NCBI RefSeq assembly: GCF_001552135.1
Contig: NZ_BCQP01000012.1
Coordinates: forward strand, 62,001-126,000
Direction: 5' to 3'
Origin: Actinomadura chibensis NBRC 106107
GTDB taxonomy: Bacteria > Actinomycetota > Actinomycetes > Streptosporangiales > Streptosporangiaceae
DNA: 64,000 nucleotides
The notes under the pieces were generated by a model that saw only the letters and a program-made list of their open reading frames with translations, ran no database searches and was not told the DNA's origin. Shown here piece after piece: positions 1 through 7,574 of this stretch (within the stretch, counting starts at the first letter, position 1; each line of letters begins with the position of its first letter). The position numbers and the translations under genes are program-made.

Positions 1-1
1 C

Positions 2-493
2 GACCCGGACGGCTGGATCCGCACCGGCGACGTCGGCCGCCTCGACGCCGACGGCTTCCTCACCGTCGTCGACCGCAAGAAGGAGCTGATCATCACGGCG
101 GGCGGGGAGAACGTCGCGCCGTCCCTGGTCGAGAACCACCTGAAGGAGCACCCGCTGATCGGCCAGGCCCTGGCGTTCGGCGACCGCCGCCCCTACGTCG
201 TCGCGCTGATCACCCTGGACGGCGAGGTCGCCCCCGTCTGGGCCGCCGCCCACGGCGTCGACACCGCCGACCTGGCCGCCCTCGCCGAGCACCCGATCGT
301 CCTGGCGGAGGTGGGCAAGGCGGTCGCGGACGCCAACGCGCGGCTCTCCCGCGTCCAGCAGGTCAAGCGGTGGCGGCTGCTGCCCGCCGAGTGGACGGCC
401 GAGAGCGAGGAGCTCACGCCGACGCTCAAGCTGCGGCGGCGGGTCGTCCACGCCAAGTACGCCGCCGCCATCGACGGCCTGTACGGCCGCTAA
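2..493 (+). CDS. Long-chain acyl-CoA synthetase (AMP-binding), C-terminal part
   Basis: The reading frame is open from the window edge and ends at TAA, leaving the last 163 residues of an adenylate-forming enzyme. The fragment has the hinge and C-terminal subdomain: the RTGDVG motif, then DRKKELIITAGGENVAP, and near the end TPTLKLRRR, whose Lys at fragment residue 143 matches the lysine that catalyses adenylation. The GGENVAP variant and the tail resemble fatty-acyl-CoA ligases of the FadD15/FACS type, which activate long-chain fatty acids with ATP and CoA in the cytoplasm. The N-terminal AMP-binding domain lies outside the window, so substrate class is inferred. The selenocysteine tRNA begins 10 bases downstream. 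Confidence 0.85.
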   Translation, partial: DPDGWIRTGDVGRLDADGFLTVVDRKKELIITAGGENVAPSLVENHLKEHPLIGQALAFGDRRPYVVALITLDGEVAPVWAAAHGVDTADLAALAEHPIVLAEVGKAVADANARLSRVQQVKRWRLLPAEWTAESEELTPTLKLRRRVVHAKYAAAIDGLYGR

Positions 494-503
494 GATCATC
501 GGC

Positions 504-596
504 GGAGGCGTGTGAGCGCCTGGTGGCCTCCCCGGCCTTCAAAGCCGACGGTCCCGAGGATCTCGGGACGGCGGGTTCGATTCCCGTACGCCTCCG
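504..596 (+). tRNA. selC: tRNA-Sec (selenocysteine), anticodon TCA
   Basis: This is a 93-nt tRNA with an 8-bp acceptor stem (504-511 with 588-595), a 5-bp T stem and a very long variable arm with an 8-bp perfect stem (GTCCCGAG/CTCGGGAC). The anticodon loop CTTCAAA (537-543) places TCA at 539-541. The 8+5 acceptor/T stacking, discriminator G at 596, TTCGATT T-loop and extended D stem are the bacterial tRNA-Sec hallmarks. CCA is not encoded. It decodes UGA as selenocysteine with SelA, SelB and SelD, none of which is in the window. fdhD lies about 0.9 kb downstream, which fits a selenium-containing formate dehydrogenase nearby. A serine tRNA is excluded by the anticodon. Confidence 0.95.
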
Positions 597-625
597 CTCC
601 CCCGTCCCGCGCCGGACGCGCGACG

Positions 626-631
626 TAACGT
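626..631 (+). promoter_or_regulatory. -10-like element TAACGT, near-leaderless start
   Basis: TAACGT ends 6 bases before the ATG at 638, so transcription would start at or very near the codon. No clear -35 is visible. GAGGG in the gap could also act as a weak ribosome site. Confidence 0.35.
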
Positions 632-637
632 GAGGGT

Positions 638-856
638 ATGAGGCGGCGCAAGGTGGCGTACGGGATCATGATGGGGACCTGCCTCACCCTGTTCGTCCTG
701 GCGTGGGCGGTGGTCCGGCGGTACTCGCACGAGGCCGCGTTCGCGATGTCGATGGCGGCGCTGGTGATCCCGCCGTTCGCCGCCATCGTGGCGAACTGGA
801 ACATCGACCGCACCGACCGCACGGACCATTCGGACCGCTCGGGCCGCCGCGGGTGA
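638..856 (+). CDS. Small membrane protein, DUF3099-like
   Basis: A 72-residue protein begins MRRRKVAYGIMMG and has two hydrophobic segments (about residues 8-26 and 35-53) joined by a short loop, then a charged tail rich in D, R and T. The pattern RRRKVAYGIMMGTCL and IPPFAAIVAN is what I know from actinobacterial DUF3099 proteins, whose function is unknown. Its TGA overlaps the GTG of the next gene (GTGA at 853-856), so the two are probably translated together. The family assignment is from memory of the motif and not from a search. Confidence 0.6.
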   Translation: MRRRKVAYGIMMGTCLTLFVLAWAVVRRYSHEAAFAMSMAALVIPPFAAIVANWNIDRTDRTDHSDRSGRRG

Positions 857-1479
857 GCGGGCCGGGCGTCGCGGCGGCGCTGGACCTCGCCGGGATCTTC
901 GTGTTCGCGGTGTCGGGCGCGCTCGCCGCCGTCCGGCAGCGGCTGGACATCGTCGGGATGGTGGTGCTCGCCGAGATCACCGCGCTGGGCGGCGGGATCG
1001 TCCGCGACCTGATGATCGGCGCGGTGCCGCCCGCGGCGTTCACCGACCTCGGGTACGTGCTGGTGCCGCTCGCCGCGTCGGCCCTCGTGTTCTTCTGGCA
1101 TCCGCAGGTGACGCGGCTGTTCCCGGCGGTGCTGCTGTTCGACGCGGCCGGGCTCGGCCTGTTCTGCACGACCGGGACGCTGAAGGCGCTGGACCACGGC
1201 CTGTCGCCGGTGCACGCCGTGCTGCTCGGCGTCGTGACGGCGGTGGGCGGCGGCGTGCTGCGCGACGTGCTGGCCGGGCACATCCCGAGCGTCCTCTACG
1301 ACCGGCAGCTGTACGCGCTGCCCGCGCTGCTCGGCGCCGCCGCCGTCGCCGCCGCGGACGCGGCCGGGCTGCACGGCGGCGCCGTCACCACGGGCGCGGC
1401 CGTCATGGCGTTCGCGATGCGGGTGCTCGCCATGCGGTACGGCTGGCGGGCGCCGCTCCCCCGCGGCGTCCCGGACTGA
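853..1479 (+). CDS. Trimeric intracellular cation channel (TRIC/UPF0126) family protein
   Basis: This 208-residue integral membrane protein has six or seven hydrophobic helices arranged as two similar halves. Each half carries the family's glycine-rich motif: GALAAVRQ with [13 protein letters not shown] in the first, and [17 protein letters not shown] in the second. Bacterial members form trimeric monovalent-cation channels in the cytoplasmic membrane. The GTG start overlaps the stop of the upstream DUF3099-like gene by 4 bases. The length is normal for the family. The physiological role here is unknown. Confidence 0.85.
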   Translation: MSGPGVAAALDLAGIFVFAVSGALAAVRQRLDIVGMVVLAEITALGGGIVRDLMIGAVPPAAFTDLGYVLVPLAASALVFFWHPQVTRLFPAVLLFDAAGLGLFCTTGTLKALDHGLSPVHAVLLGVVTAVGGGVLRDVLAGHIPSVLYDRQLYALPALLGAAAVAAADAAGLHGGAVTTGAAVMAFAMRVLAMRYGWRAPLPRGVPD

Positions 1480-1485
1480 AACGGG

Positions 1486-1491
1486 TACGGT
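1486..1491 (+). promoter_or_regulatory. -10 element TACGGT for a leaderless fdhD transcript
   Basis: TACGGT is followed by exactly 7 bases and ATG at 1499. This is the actinobacterial leaderless layout seen at several other genes in the window, and it favours ATG 1499 over GTG 1490. Confidence 0.5.
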
Positions 1492-1498
1492 GGCACCC

Positions 1499-2311
1499 AT
1501 GGGGCGGATCACCGTGCGCAGGCCAGTGCTGCGGCTGAGCACCTCCGGCGCGCGGGGACGGCGCCCCGACACGCTCGCCGTCGAGGAGCCGCTGGAGATC
1601 CGCGTCGCGGGCAAGCCCCTCACGATCACGATGCGCACGCCCGGGCACGACTTCGACCTCGTGGCCGGGTTCCTCGCCGCCGAGGGCGTGATCGGCGGCG
1701 CCGCCGACCTCGCGACGATGCGCTACTGCGCCGACACCGCGGAGCAGAACACCCTGGACGTCGCGCTCGCGCCCGGCGTCCCGCCCCCGGACGACTCGAT
1801 GACCAGGGCGTTCACCACGACCAGCGCGTGCGGGGTGTGCGGCAAGTCGAGCGTCGAGGCGCTGCGCGACGACCGCCCCTACGACGTGGCGGCCGATCCG
1901 CTCAGGCTGACGCCCGAGGTGCTCGCCGCGCTCCCCGGCCGGTTGCGGAAGGCCCAGCGGGTCTTCGACCGGACGGGCGGCCTGCACGCCGCCGGGCTGT
2001 TCGACGCGGGCGGCGGGCTGCTGGCGCTGCGCGAGGACGTCGGCCGCCACAACGCGGTCGACAAGGTCGTCGGCTGGGCGCTGCGGCAGGGGCGGCTGCC
2101 GCTCGCTGGAACGGTCCTCATGGTGAGCGGGCGGGCGTCGTTCGAGCTGACGCAGAAGGCGATGACGGCGGGCGTCCCGGTGCTGGCGGCGGTGTCGGCG
2201 CCGTCGTCGCTCGCCGTGGACCTCGCCGAGGACGCGGGCATGACGCTCGTCGGCTTCCTGCGCGGCGAGACCATGAACGTCTACACCGGCGCCGAGCGCA
2301 TCGCCCTCTGA
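1499..2311 (+). CDS. fdhD: Formate dehydrogenase accessory sulfurtransferase FdhD
   Basis: A 270-residue cytoplasmic protein with the FdhD signature SACGVCGK; the CxxC cysteines are residues 111 and 114. FdhD takes sulfur from a cysteine desulfurase and passes it to the molybdenum bis-MGD cofactor of formate dehydrogenase. Other family marks are [11 protein letters not shown] near the N-terminus, [13 protein letters not shown] in the middle and SGRASFEL after it. ATG 1499 (MGRITVRR) is preferred to GTG 1490 because a -10 element sits 7 bases upstream and family members begin MGR. The nearby tRNA-Sec suggests that the target formate dehydrogenase may be a selenoprotein. Confidence 0.95.
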   Translation: MGRITVRRPVLRLSTSGARGRRPDTLAVEEPLEIRVAGKPLTITMRTPGHDFDLVAGFLAAEGVIGGAADLATMRYCADTAEQNTLDVALAPGVPPPDDSMTRAFTTTSACGVCGKSSVEALRDDRPYDVAADPLRLTPEVLAALPGRLRKAQRVFDRTGGLHAAGLFDAGGGLLALREDVGRHNAVDKVVGWALRQGRLPLAGTVLMVSGRASFELTQKAMTAGVPVLAAVSAPSSLAVDLAEDAGMTLVGFLRGETMNVYTGAERIAL

Positions 2312-2360
2312 CCGCGCCGCGCCCCGGCCCGCCGTGTCGCGTCTCACGTCCCCGCGCCCC

Positions 2361-2390
2361 TTGACCGGAACCCCCTTCCGGCGATTTATT
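2361..2390 (+). promoter_or_regulatory. Candidate promoter before the M24-type peptidase
   Basis: TTGACC (2361-2366), 18 bases, then TTTATT (2385-2390; overlapping TATTAA 2387-2392) forms a rare AT-rich patch. It ends about 6 bases before GTG 2397. A leaderless mRNA starting at that GTG would explain the absence of a Shine-Dalgarno site. Confidence 0.45.
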
Positions 2391-2396
2391 AACTCT

Positions 2397-3242
2397 GTGT
2401 CCAATAATGTGGCGCTCGCCCGCGTGCACGACGAGGCGGAGCTCGAGCGATTCCGGGACGTCCAGCGCCTCTGCTACCGGTGCGCGGACGAGGTCGCGGC
2501 CACCCTGGAGCCGGGCGTGACCGAGCGCGAGGCGTGCCGCCGCATGCGCCGCTGGCTGCGCGCGCACGGCGTGGACGACTGGCTCCACACCCCGTTCGCC
2601 TGGTTCGGCGACCGGACCGCCTTCCGCGGCTTCCGGTTCCCCACCCAGTTCCTCCCGAGCGGGACGCGCCTGGAGGAGGGCATGCCCTACATCCTCGACA
2701 TGGCGCCGGTGCGGGACGGCTACGCCGCCGACATCGGGTACGGCGGCGTCCTCGGCGAGAACCGGATCTGGGACCGGGTCGACGCCGACCTCGCCGCCCA
2801 CCGGACGCTGATCCTGGACCTCGTCCGGGAGCGGCGGACGTTCGCCGACGTCTACGCCGAGGTGGACGCCCTCATCGACCGGCAGGGGCACCAGAACCGG
2901 CACCGCAAGTACCCGGGACGCGTCATCGGCCACCAGGTCGGCGTCATCGGCGGGATCCTCCCGAAGCGCGTCGGATTCCCGTTCGGTGTACGGTTCCTGC
3001 AGACCATCGGCCGCGAGCTGGTCAAGGAGCGCCTCGAAGGACGCTCCCCGCTCTGGAGCGGGGCCGCGCGGTCGCAGCACCCGCCGACGCCCGGCCTGTG
3101 GGCGGTGGAGCCGCACATCGCGTTCCGCGGCGTCGGCGTGAAGTTCGAGGAGATCCTCGTCGTCACCGGGGACGACGCCTACTGGCTCGACGACGACCTC
3201 CCCCACGTCCACCGCTGGGCCGGCCGGGAGGCAGCAGCATGA
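2397..3242 (+). CDS. M24-family metallopeptidase (aminopeptidase P/methionine aminopeptidase fold)
   Basis: A 281-residue protein has the pita-bread fold ligand pattern: two Asp in ILDMAPVRDGYAADIG, His in GHQVG, and Glu in VEPHIAF and FEEILVVT. Members use two divalent metals to cleave N-terminal residues, and some are non-peptidase hydrolases. I chose GTG 2397 because a promoter-like element ends just before it; GTG 2409 and upstream GTG 2334 are in frame, but the region from 2334 overlaps the promoter. The stop overlaps the start of the hydrolase-SDR gene (ATGA), so the two should be co-translated. The substrate is unknown. Confidence 0.75.
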   Translation: MSNNVALARVHDEAELERFRDVQRLCYRCADEVAATLEPGVTEREACRRMRRWLRAHGVDDWLHTPFAWFGDRTAFRGFRFPTQFLPSGTRLEEGMPYILDMAPVRDGYAADIGYGGVLGENRIWDRVDADLAAHRTLILDLVRERRTFADVYAEVDALIDRQGHQNRHRKYPGRVIGHQVGVIGGILPKRVGFPFGVRFLQTIGRELVKERLEGRSPLWSGAARSQHPPTPGLWAVEPHIAFRGVGVKFEEILVVTGDDAYWLDDDLPHVHRWAGREAAA

Positions 3243-4714
3243 CATCCCTCGTTTCGCGGCGGAGGGTCCGCGGCGACGGGGTCGACCTGGCCGTCTACGA
3301 GCAGGGCGATCCGGCGCGGCCGACCGTCCTGCTGGTGCACGGGTACCCCGACACCCACGCCGTCTGGGACGAGGTCGCCGCCCTCCTCGCCGAGCGGTTC
3401 CACGTCGTCCGGTACGACGTGCGCGGGGCGGGCGCGTCGTCGCGCCCGTTCGGGCGGAGGCGCTACGCGTTCGAGTACCTCATGGCCGACCTGTGCGCCG
3501 TCCTGGACGCCGCCGCCCCCGGCCGCGCGGTGCATCTCGTCGGGCACGACTGGGGCTCGATCCAGTCGTGGGAGGCGGTCTGCACCATGCCCGAGCGGTT
3601 CGCGTCGTTCACGTCCATCTCCGGGCCGTGCCTGGACCACGCCGGGCAGTGGATGCGGCGCGCCCTCTCCCGTCCGACGCCGGGGAACCTGAGGCGGGCG
3701 GCGGGGCAGATGGCCCGGTCCTGGTACATCTCCTTCTTCCAGACGCCAATGCTGCCGGAGCTGCTGTGGCGGGCCGGGATGTCGAAGCCGTTCACGCGCG
3801 CGCTGGAGCTGGGCGAGGGCGTCGCGGCCCGTCCCGGCCACCCCGCCCGGACGATGGGCCGCGACGCCGCCGCCGGGGTCGGCCTCTACCGCGCCAACAT
3901 GCCGCGGCGGCTGCGCGCCCCCCTCGACCGGCGGACCGACGTCCCGACGCAGGTCGTCGTCCCGACCCGGGACCTGTTCGTGTCGCCGCACCTCGTGGGC
4001 GGGCTCGCCGCGCGCGTCCCGAACCTGTGGCTGCGGCCGATCGCCGCCGGGCACTGGGTGCCGCGCAGCCATCCCGAGACCGTCGCCCGCTGGATCGCCG
4101 AGCACGTCACCGGCGTGCTTGGCGGACCGCTGAGCGCCGCCGAGGCGCGCTCGCTGCGGCGCGCCCGCGTCCGTCCCGGACGGCGGCCGTTCGACGGGAC
4201 GCTCGTCGTCGTCGCCGGCGCGGGCGGCGGGATGGGGCGCGCCACCGCGCTCGCCTTCGCCGAACGCGGCGCGGAGGTCGTCGCCGCCGACCCCGACCCC
4301 GCCGCCGCCCGGCGCACCGCCGAGCTGGCGGGCCTGCTCGGGCCGGAAGGCCACCCCTACCAGGTGGACGCGTCCGACTCCGCCGCGACGGAGGGCTTCG
4401 CCGAGGCCGTCCTGCGCGAGCACGGGGTGCCGGACGTCGTCGTCGACAGCGCGGGCGCCCGCGTGTCCGGGTCGTTCCTCGACCGCACCGCCGCCGACCG
4501 CGAGCACGTCCTGCAAGTCGACCTCCAGGACGTCGTCCACGGGTCGCGGCCGTTCGCGGCGCGGACGGCGGGACGGGGCGAGCGCGATCCGGCGCGCGCC
4601 GCAGAGCGGGTCGTGGCGGCCGTGCTGCGCGACGGGGCGCTCCTGCCCGGCACGCCGGAGGCGCGGCTCTCCCCGCGCCTCATGCGGGTCCTGACCCGCG
4701 CCGGCGCGGACTGA
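3239..4714 (+). CDS. Alpha/beta hydrolase-SDR fusion with a truncated SDR domain
   Basis: A 491-residue two-domain protein. Residues 1-300 are an epoxide-hydrolase-like alpha/beta hydrolase: HGYP oxyanion motif at 34-37, nucleophile Asp104 in GHDWGS, and a His in AAGHWVP. From about residue 320 a short-chain dehydrogenase begins with AGAGGGMG in place of TGxxxGIG, and DSAG replaces NNAG. After VDLQDVVHG the sequence jumps to the C-terminal helix region (ERVVAAVL, then TPEARL) without the catalytic Ser and YxxxK segment. Such fusions are usually near 590 residues, so about 100 residues are missing in frame. The hydrolase half may still work; the reductase half probably does not. It is translationally coupled to the upstream peptidase. 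Confidence 0.8.
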   Translation: MTSLVSRRRVRGDGVDLAVYEQGDPARPTVLLVHGYPDTHAVWDEVAALLAERFHVVRYDVRGAGASSRPFGRRRYAFEYLMADLCAVLDAAAPGRAVHLVGHDWGSIQSWEAVCTMPERFASFTSISGPCLDHAGQWMRRALSRPTPGNLRRAAGQMARSWYISFFQTPMLPELLWRAGMSKPFTRALELGEGVAARPGHPARTMGRDAAAGVGLYRANMPRRLRAPLDRRTDVPTQVVVPTRDLFVSPHLVGGLAARVPNLWLRPIAAGHWVPRSHPETVARWIAEHVTGVLGGPLSAAEARSLRRARVRPGRRPFDGTLVVVAGAGGGMGRATALAFAERGAEVVAADPDPAAARRTAELAGLLGPEGHPYQVDASDSAATEGFAEAVLREHGVPDVVVDSAGARVSGSFLDRTAADREHVLQVDLQDVVHGSRPFAARTAGRGERDPARAAERVVAAVLRDGALLPGTPEARLSPRLMRVLTRAGAD

Positions 4715-4759
4715 CCGCCCCGCCGGTCCCGGTTCGGGCGTTTCGCCGGGCGGCGCCGC

Positions 4760-4783
4760 GGAACGGTTTACCGGCGCGGGGTT
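4760..4783 (+). promoter_or_regulatory. Possible ECF-sigma-type promoter upstream of the CBS gene
   Basis: GGAAC (4760-4764), 16 bases, then GTTT (4781) resembles ECF sigma factor promoters. It lies about 100 bases before the CBS-domain gene at 4885. In GC-rich DNA this match is weak evidence. Confidence 0.25.
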
Positions 4784-4884
4784 TCGCCGCGGCCCGGAAC
4801 ATGCGACCTTGGCAGGACAGGCCCGGGGCCAGGCCCCGGGCGGCCGTCGTCCCACCAGTCCGAACCGGCACCGGAGCGTGAGGC

Positions 4885-5319
4885 ATGCGGATTCGCGACA
4901 TCCTGCGGAGGAAGGGAGACACGGTGGCCACGGTGCGGCCCGAGGCCACCGTGCGGCAGTTGCTCGCCGTCCTGGCCGAGCACAACATCGGGGCGGTGGT
5001 GGTCTCGCCGGACGGCGCGTCCATCGCCGGGATCGCGTCCGAGCGGGACGTGGTGCGGCGGATGCACGAGCGCGGCGCGGGCCTGCTCGACCGCCCCGTC
5101 TCCGAGATCATGACCGCCGAGGTGCGCAGCTGCGGCCCCGGCGACCTGGTCGAGGACCTGCGGCGCACCATGACCGAGCACCGCTTCCGCCACGTCCCCG
5201 TGGTCGAGGACGGACGCCTCGCCGGAATCGTCAGCATCGGCGACGTGGTCAAGAGCGCGATCGACGAGTTGCACAGCGAACGCGAACACCTGGTCGGCTA
5301 CATCCAGAACGTCCCCTAG
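4885..5319 (+). CDS. CBS-domain pair protein
   Basis: A 144-residue soluble protein is made almost entirely of two CBS domains (about residues 5-62 and 73-130). Each ends in the usual G(I)(A/V)S-(E/I)-(R/G)D pattern: GIASERDVVRRM and GIVSIGDVVKSAI. CBS pairs (Bateman modules) bind adenosine nucleotides and act as energy sensors. Stand-alone copies are common in actinobacteria, often in stress or low-oxygen regulons, but no partner is visible here. The ATG is preceded by GGAG about 8 bases upstream. A 170-base leader separates it from the hydrolase-SDR gene. Confidence 0.9.
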   Translation: MRIRDILRRKGDTVATVRPEATVRQLLAVLAEHNIGAVVVSPDGASIAGIASERDVVRRMHERGAGLLDRPVSEIMTAEVRSCGPGDLVEDLRRTMTEHRFRHVPVVEDGRLAGIVSIGDVVKSAIDELHSEREHLVGYIQNVP

Positions 5320-5366
5320 ATCACCGCGGTCCCGGCCCCGTCCCGGCTCCGCACCCGGCCCAGTGC

Positions 5367-6833
5367 CTAGACGTACGCGGGGAGCGGGCGGGTCGCCGGG
5401 GCCGCCTCCACTTCGCGGAAGGCGACGGCGAGGCGTTCGGCGGCGTCCCGGAGCGTGTCCGGCGGCAGGACGTACGGGAGGCGGACGTAGTCCTCCAGGA
5501 CGCCGTCCGCGCCGAACACCGGTCCGGCGACGACCCGGACGCCGAGCCGTTCGGCCGCCTCGGCGAGCGCCGTCGCGACCGGCGCGCCGAGCCGCACCCA
5601 CAGCGACATGCCGCCGTCCGGGAGCCGGAACTCCCACTCCGGCAGCAGCTCGCGCAGCGCGGCGGCGAGCGCGTCCCGGCCGCGCACCAGGGTCTCGGCG
5701 CGCTCGGCGCGGACCTCGTCCACCCGCAGCAGCAGCTCCCGGACGATGAGCTGGTCGAGCACCGGGCTCGCCATGTCGAACGGCTCCCGGGCGAGGACGA
5801 GCCGCCGCGCGAGCGGCGCGGTCGCGCGGATCCAGCCGATCCGCAGCCCGCCCCACAGCAGCTTGGACGCCGACCCGACCGTGACGACCCGCCCGCCGGA
5901 GTCGAACGCGGCGAGCGGCGGCACGCGCGGCGCGCCGGGGTCGTGCGCGAGGTCGGCGAACGTCTCGTCGGGGACGAGGAACGCGTCCGCGCGGCGGGCC
6001 GCGTCGACCAGCGCGGCCCGGTCGTCCGCCGACATCAGCAGCCCGGTCGGGTTCTGGAAGTCCGGGACCGTGTACGCCATCCGGACGGCGGCCTGCCGCA
6101 TCGCGCCCGCGACGAGCTCGACGTCCCAGCCCTCGTTGACGCCGACCGGCACGAGCCGCGCGCCCCGGCGGCGCAGCGCCCCGAGCGCGTGCGGGTAGGT
6201 CGGGCGCTCCACCATGACGGCGTCGCCCGCCTCGACCAGGGCGTGGGTGAGCAGCGTGAACGCGTGCTGCGCCCCGGTGGTGACGACGATCTGGTCCGGC
6301 CGGGTCGGCACGCCGCGCGCCGCGTAGCCAGCCGCGATGACCTCCCGCAGGCCGGGCAGCCCGGCGGGCTCGTAGCCGGGGCCCGAGCTGTAGCGGGGCA
6401 GCTCGGCGACGGCGGCGGCGACGGCCTCGTCGAAGATCGACGGGGCGCCGGGGGTGGCGCAGCCCAGGTCGATGAACGACGGGTCGTCCGGGACGGGGTG
6501 GACCTTGCCGTACAGCGCGCCCGGCGGCACGGGCCGCGGCTCGGCCGACGACATGCGGACGGGCGGCAGCGCCGTCCAGCTCCCCGCGCCCTGGCGGCTC
6601 TCGACGTAGCCCTCGTCGCGGAGCCGGTCGTAGGCCGCGGTGACCGTGGTACGGCTCACCCCGAGCGCGGCGGCGAGGTCGCGCTCGGCGGGCAGCCGGG
6701 TCCGCAGGGCGAGGCGCCCGTCCTGGACGAGGGCGCGCACCGACCGGGCCAGGGACGCGTAGACCGGGCGCTCCCGGGCGACGTCCCCGAGCATGCGGGC
6801 CAGGTTCGGGCCGCTGACATACCGTGTGCTCAC
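5367..6833 (-). CDS. MocR/PdxR-family regulator (GntR HTH plus class I aminotransferase)
   Basis: A 488-residue protein. A GntR-type winged helix occupies about residues 25-90 (LPAERDLAAALGVSRTTVTAAYDRL). A linker follows, then a fold-type I aminotransferase domain whose PLP-binding lysine is residue 324 in VGSASKLLWGG. MocR proteins bind PLP and use the aminotransferase domain as a sensor to activate or repress a neighbour, often divergent. Here the divergent neighbour is yczE, the same pairing as Bacillus YczR-YczE. The GTG start has no strong ribosome site. Half-site-like repeats in the intergenic region are listed separately. Confidence 0.9.
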   Translation of the reverse strand: MSTRYVSGPNLARMLGDVARERPVYASLARSVRALVQDGRLALRTRLPAERDLAAALGVSRTTVTAAYDRLRDEGYVESRQGAGSWTALPPVRMSSAEPRPVPPGALYGKVHPVPDDPSFIDLGCATPGAPSIFDEAVAAAVAELPRYSSGPGYEPAGLPGLREVIAAGYAARGVPTRPDQIVVTTGAQHAFTLLTHALVEAGDAVMVERPTYPHALGALRRRGARLVPVGVNEGWDVELVAGAMRQAAVRMAYTVPDFQNPTGLLMSADDRAALVDAARRADAFLVPDETFADLAHDPGAPRVPPLAAFDSGGRVVTVGSASKLLWGGLRIGWIRATAPLARRLVLAREPFDMASPVLDQLIVRELLLRVDEVRAERAETLVRGRDALAAALRELLPEWEFRLPDGGMSLWVRLGAPVATALAEAAERLGVRVVAGPVFGADGVLEDYVRLPYVLPPDTLRDAAERLAVAFREVEAAPATRPLPAYV

Positions 6834-6835
6834 CT

Positions 6836-6900
6836 AAGCCACTTTTCCACATTGGCCCTGTCATCACCAGTCCACTTGCGAGCAGAGTAGGGCAAGTTGG
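6836..6900. promoter_or_regulatory. Candidate MocR operator repeats between mocR and yczE
   Basis: AAGCCACTT (6836-6844) and AGTCCACTT (6869-6877) are direct repeats 33 bases apart, about three helical turns. TTCCACATT lies between them and an inverted GCAAGTTGG ends at 6900. MocR regulators typically need paired direct repeats on one DNA face. A TAATAT -10 for yczE lies at 6905-6910. Confidence 0.45.
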
Positions 6901-6938
6901 TGCGTAATATCGCGTGACAGTGCTGGGAGAGCGGATAA

Positions 6939-7574
6939 ATGGCCTTGCTCGCGCGCCGCCTGGTGCAGCTCTACCTCGGATTGGCCTTGTACGGGCTCGG
7001 GATCGCCCTGCAGGTGTCGTCCGGGCTCGGCAACGACCCGTGGGACGTGCTCCACCAGGGACTGTCCCGGCGGCTCGGCCTGTCGATCGGCGTCTGGATC
7101 ATCATCGTCGGCGCGCTCGTGATGCTCGCCTGGATCCCGCTCCGGCAGCGGCCCGGGATCGGGACGATCAGCAACGTCGTCCTCATCGGCGTGTTCACCG
7201 ACCTGTTCCTGTGGCTGCTGCCCGCCCCGGACGCGCTCGCCGCCCGCTGGGCGTTCCTCGTCGCCGCCGTCCTCGTCGGCGGGTTCGCGACCGGCTGCTA
7301 CATCGGCGCCGGGCTCGGCCCCGGCCCCCGCGACGGCCTGATGACCGGGCTCGCCGCGCGCGGCCACTCGATCCGCGCCGTGCGGACCGGGATCGAGCTG
7401 AGCGTCCTCGCCGCGGGCTGGCTCCTCGGCGGGACGGTCGGGCTCGGGACCGTCCTCTACGCGGTGTCGATCGGGCCGCTCACGCACGTCCTGCTGCCCG
7501 CGCTGACGATCCGGACGCCGCCCGCCGCACCGGCCGCGCGGCCTGAACCCGAGCCGGAGCCCGTCCGGGGCTAG
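6939..7574 (+). CDS. YczE/YyaS/YitT-family membrane protein
   Basis: A 211-residue protein has five hydrophobic helices and the family's conserved stretches GLGNDPWDVLHQGLS and GAGLGPGPRDGLMTGL. YczE-type proteins are cytoplasmic-membrane proteins of unknown transport role, often controlled by a divergent MocR regulator, as found here. Translation starts at ATG after GGGAGAGCGG. The C-terminal tail is rich in Pro, Glu and Ala. Its stop shares bases with the stop of the convergent glycerate kinase gene. Confidence 0.88.
   Translation: MALLARRLVQLYLGLALYGLGIALQVSSGLGNDPWDVLHQGLSRRLGLSIGVWIIIVGALVMLAWIPLRQRPGIGTISNVVLIGVFTDLFLWLLPAPDALAARWAFLVAAVLVGGFATGCYIGAGLGPGPRDGLMTGLAARGHSIRAVRTGIELSVLAAGWLLGGTVGLGTVLYAVSIGPLTHVLLPALTIRTPPAAPAARPEPEPEPVRG

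Noticed and set aside
504..596. Serine or suppressor tRNA
   Set aside because: The long variable arm fits a class II tRNA, but the anticodon is TCA and the stem lengths fit tRNA-Sec.
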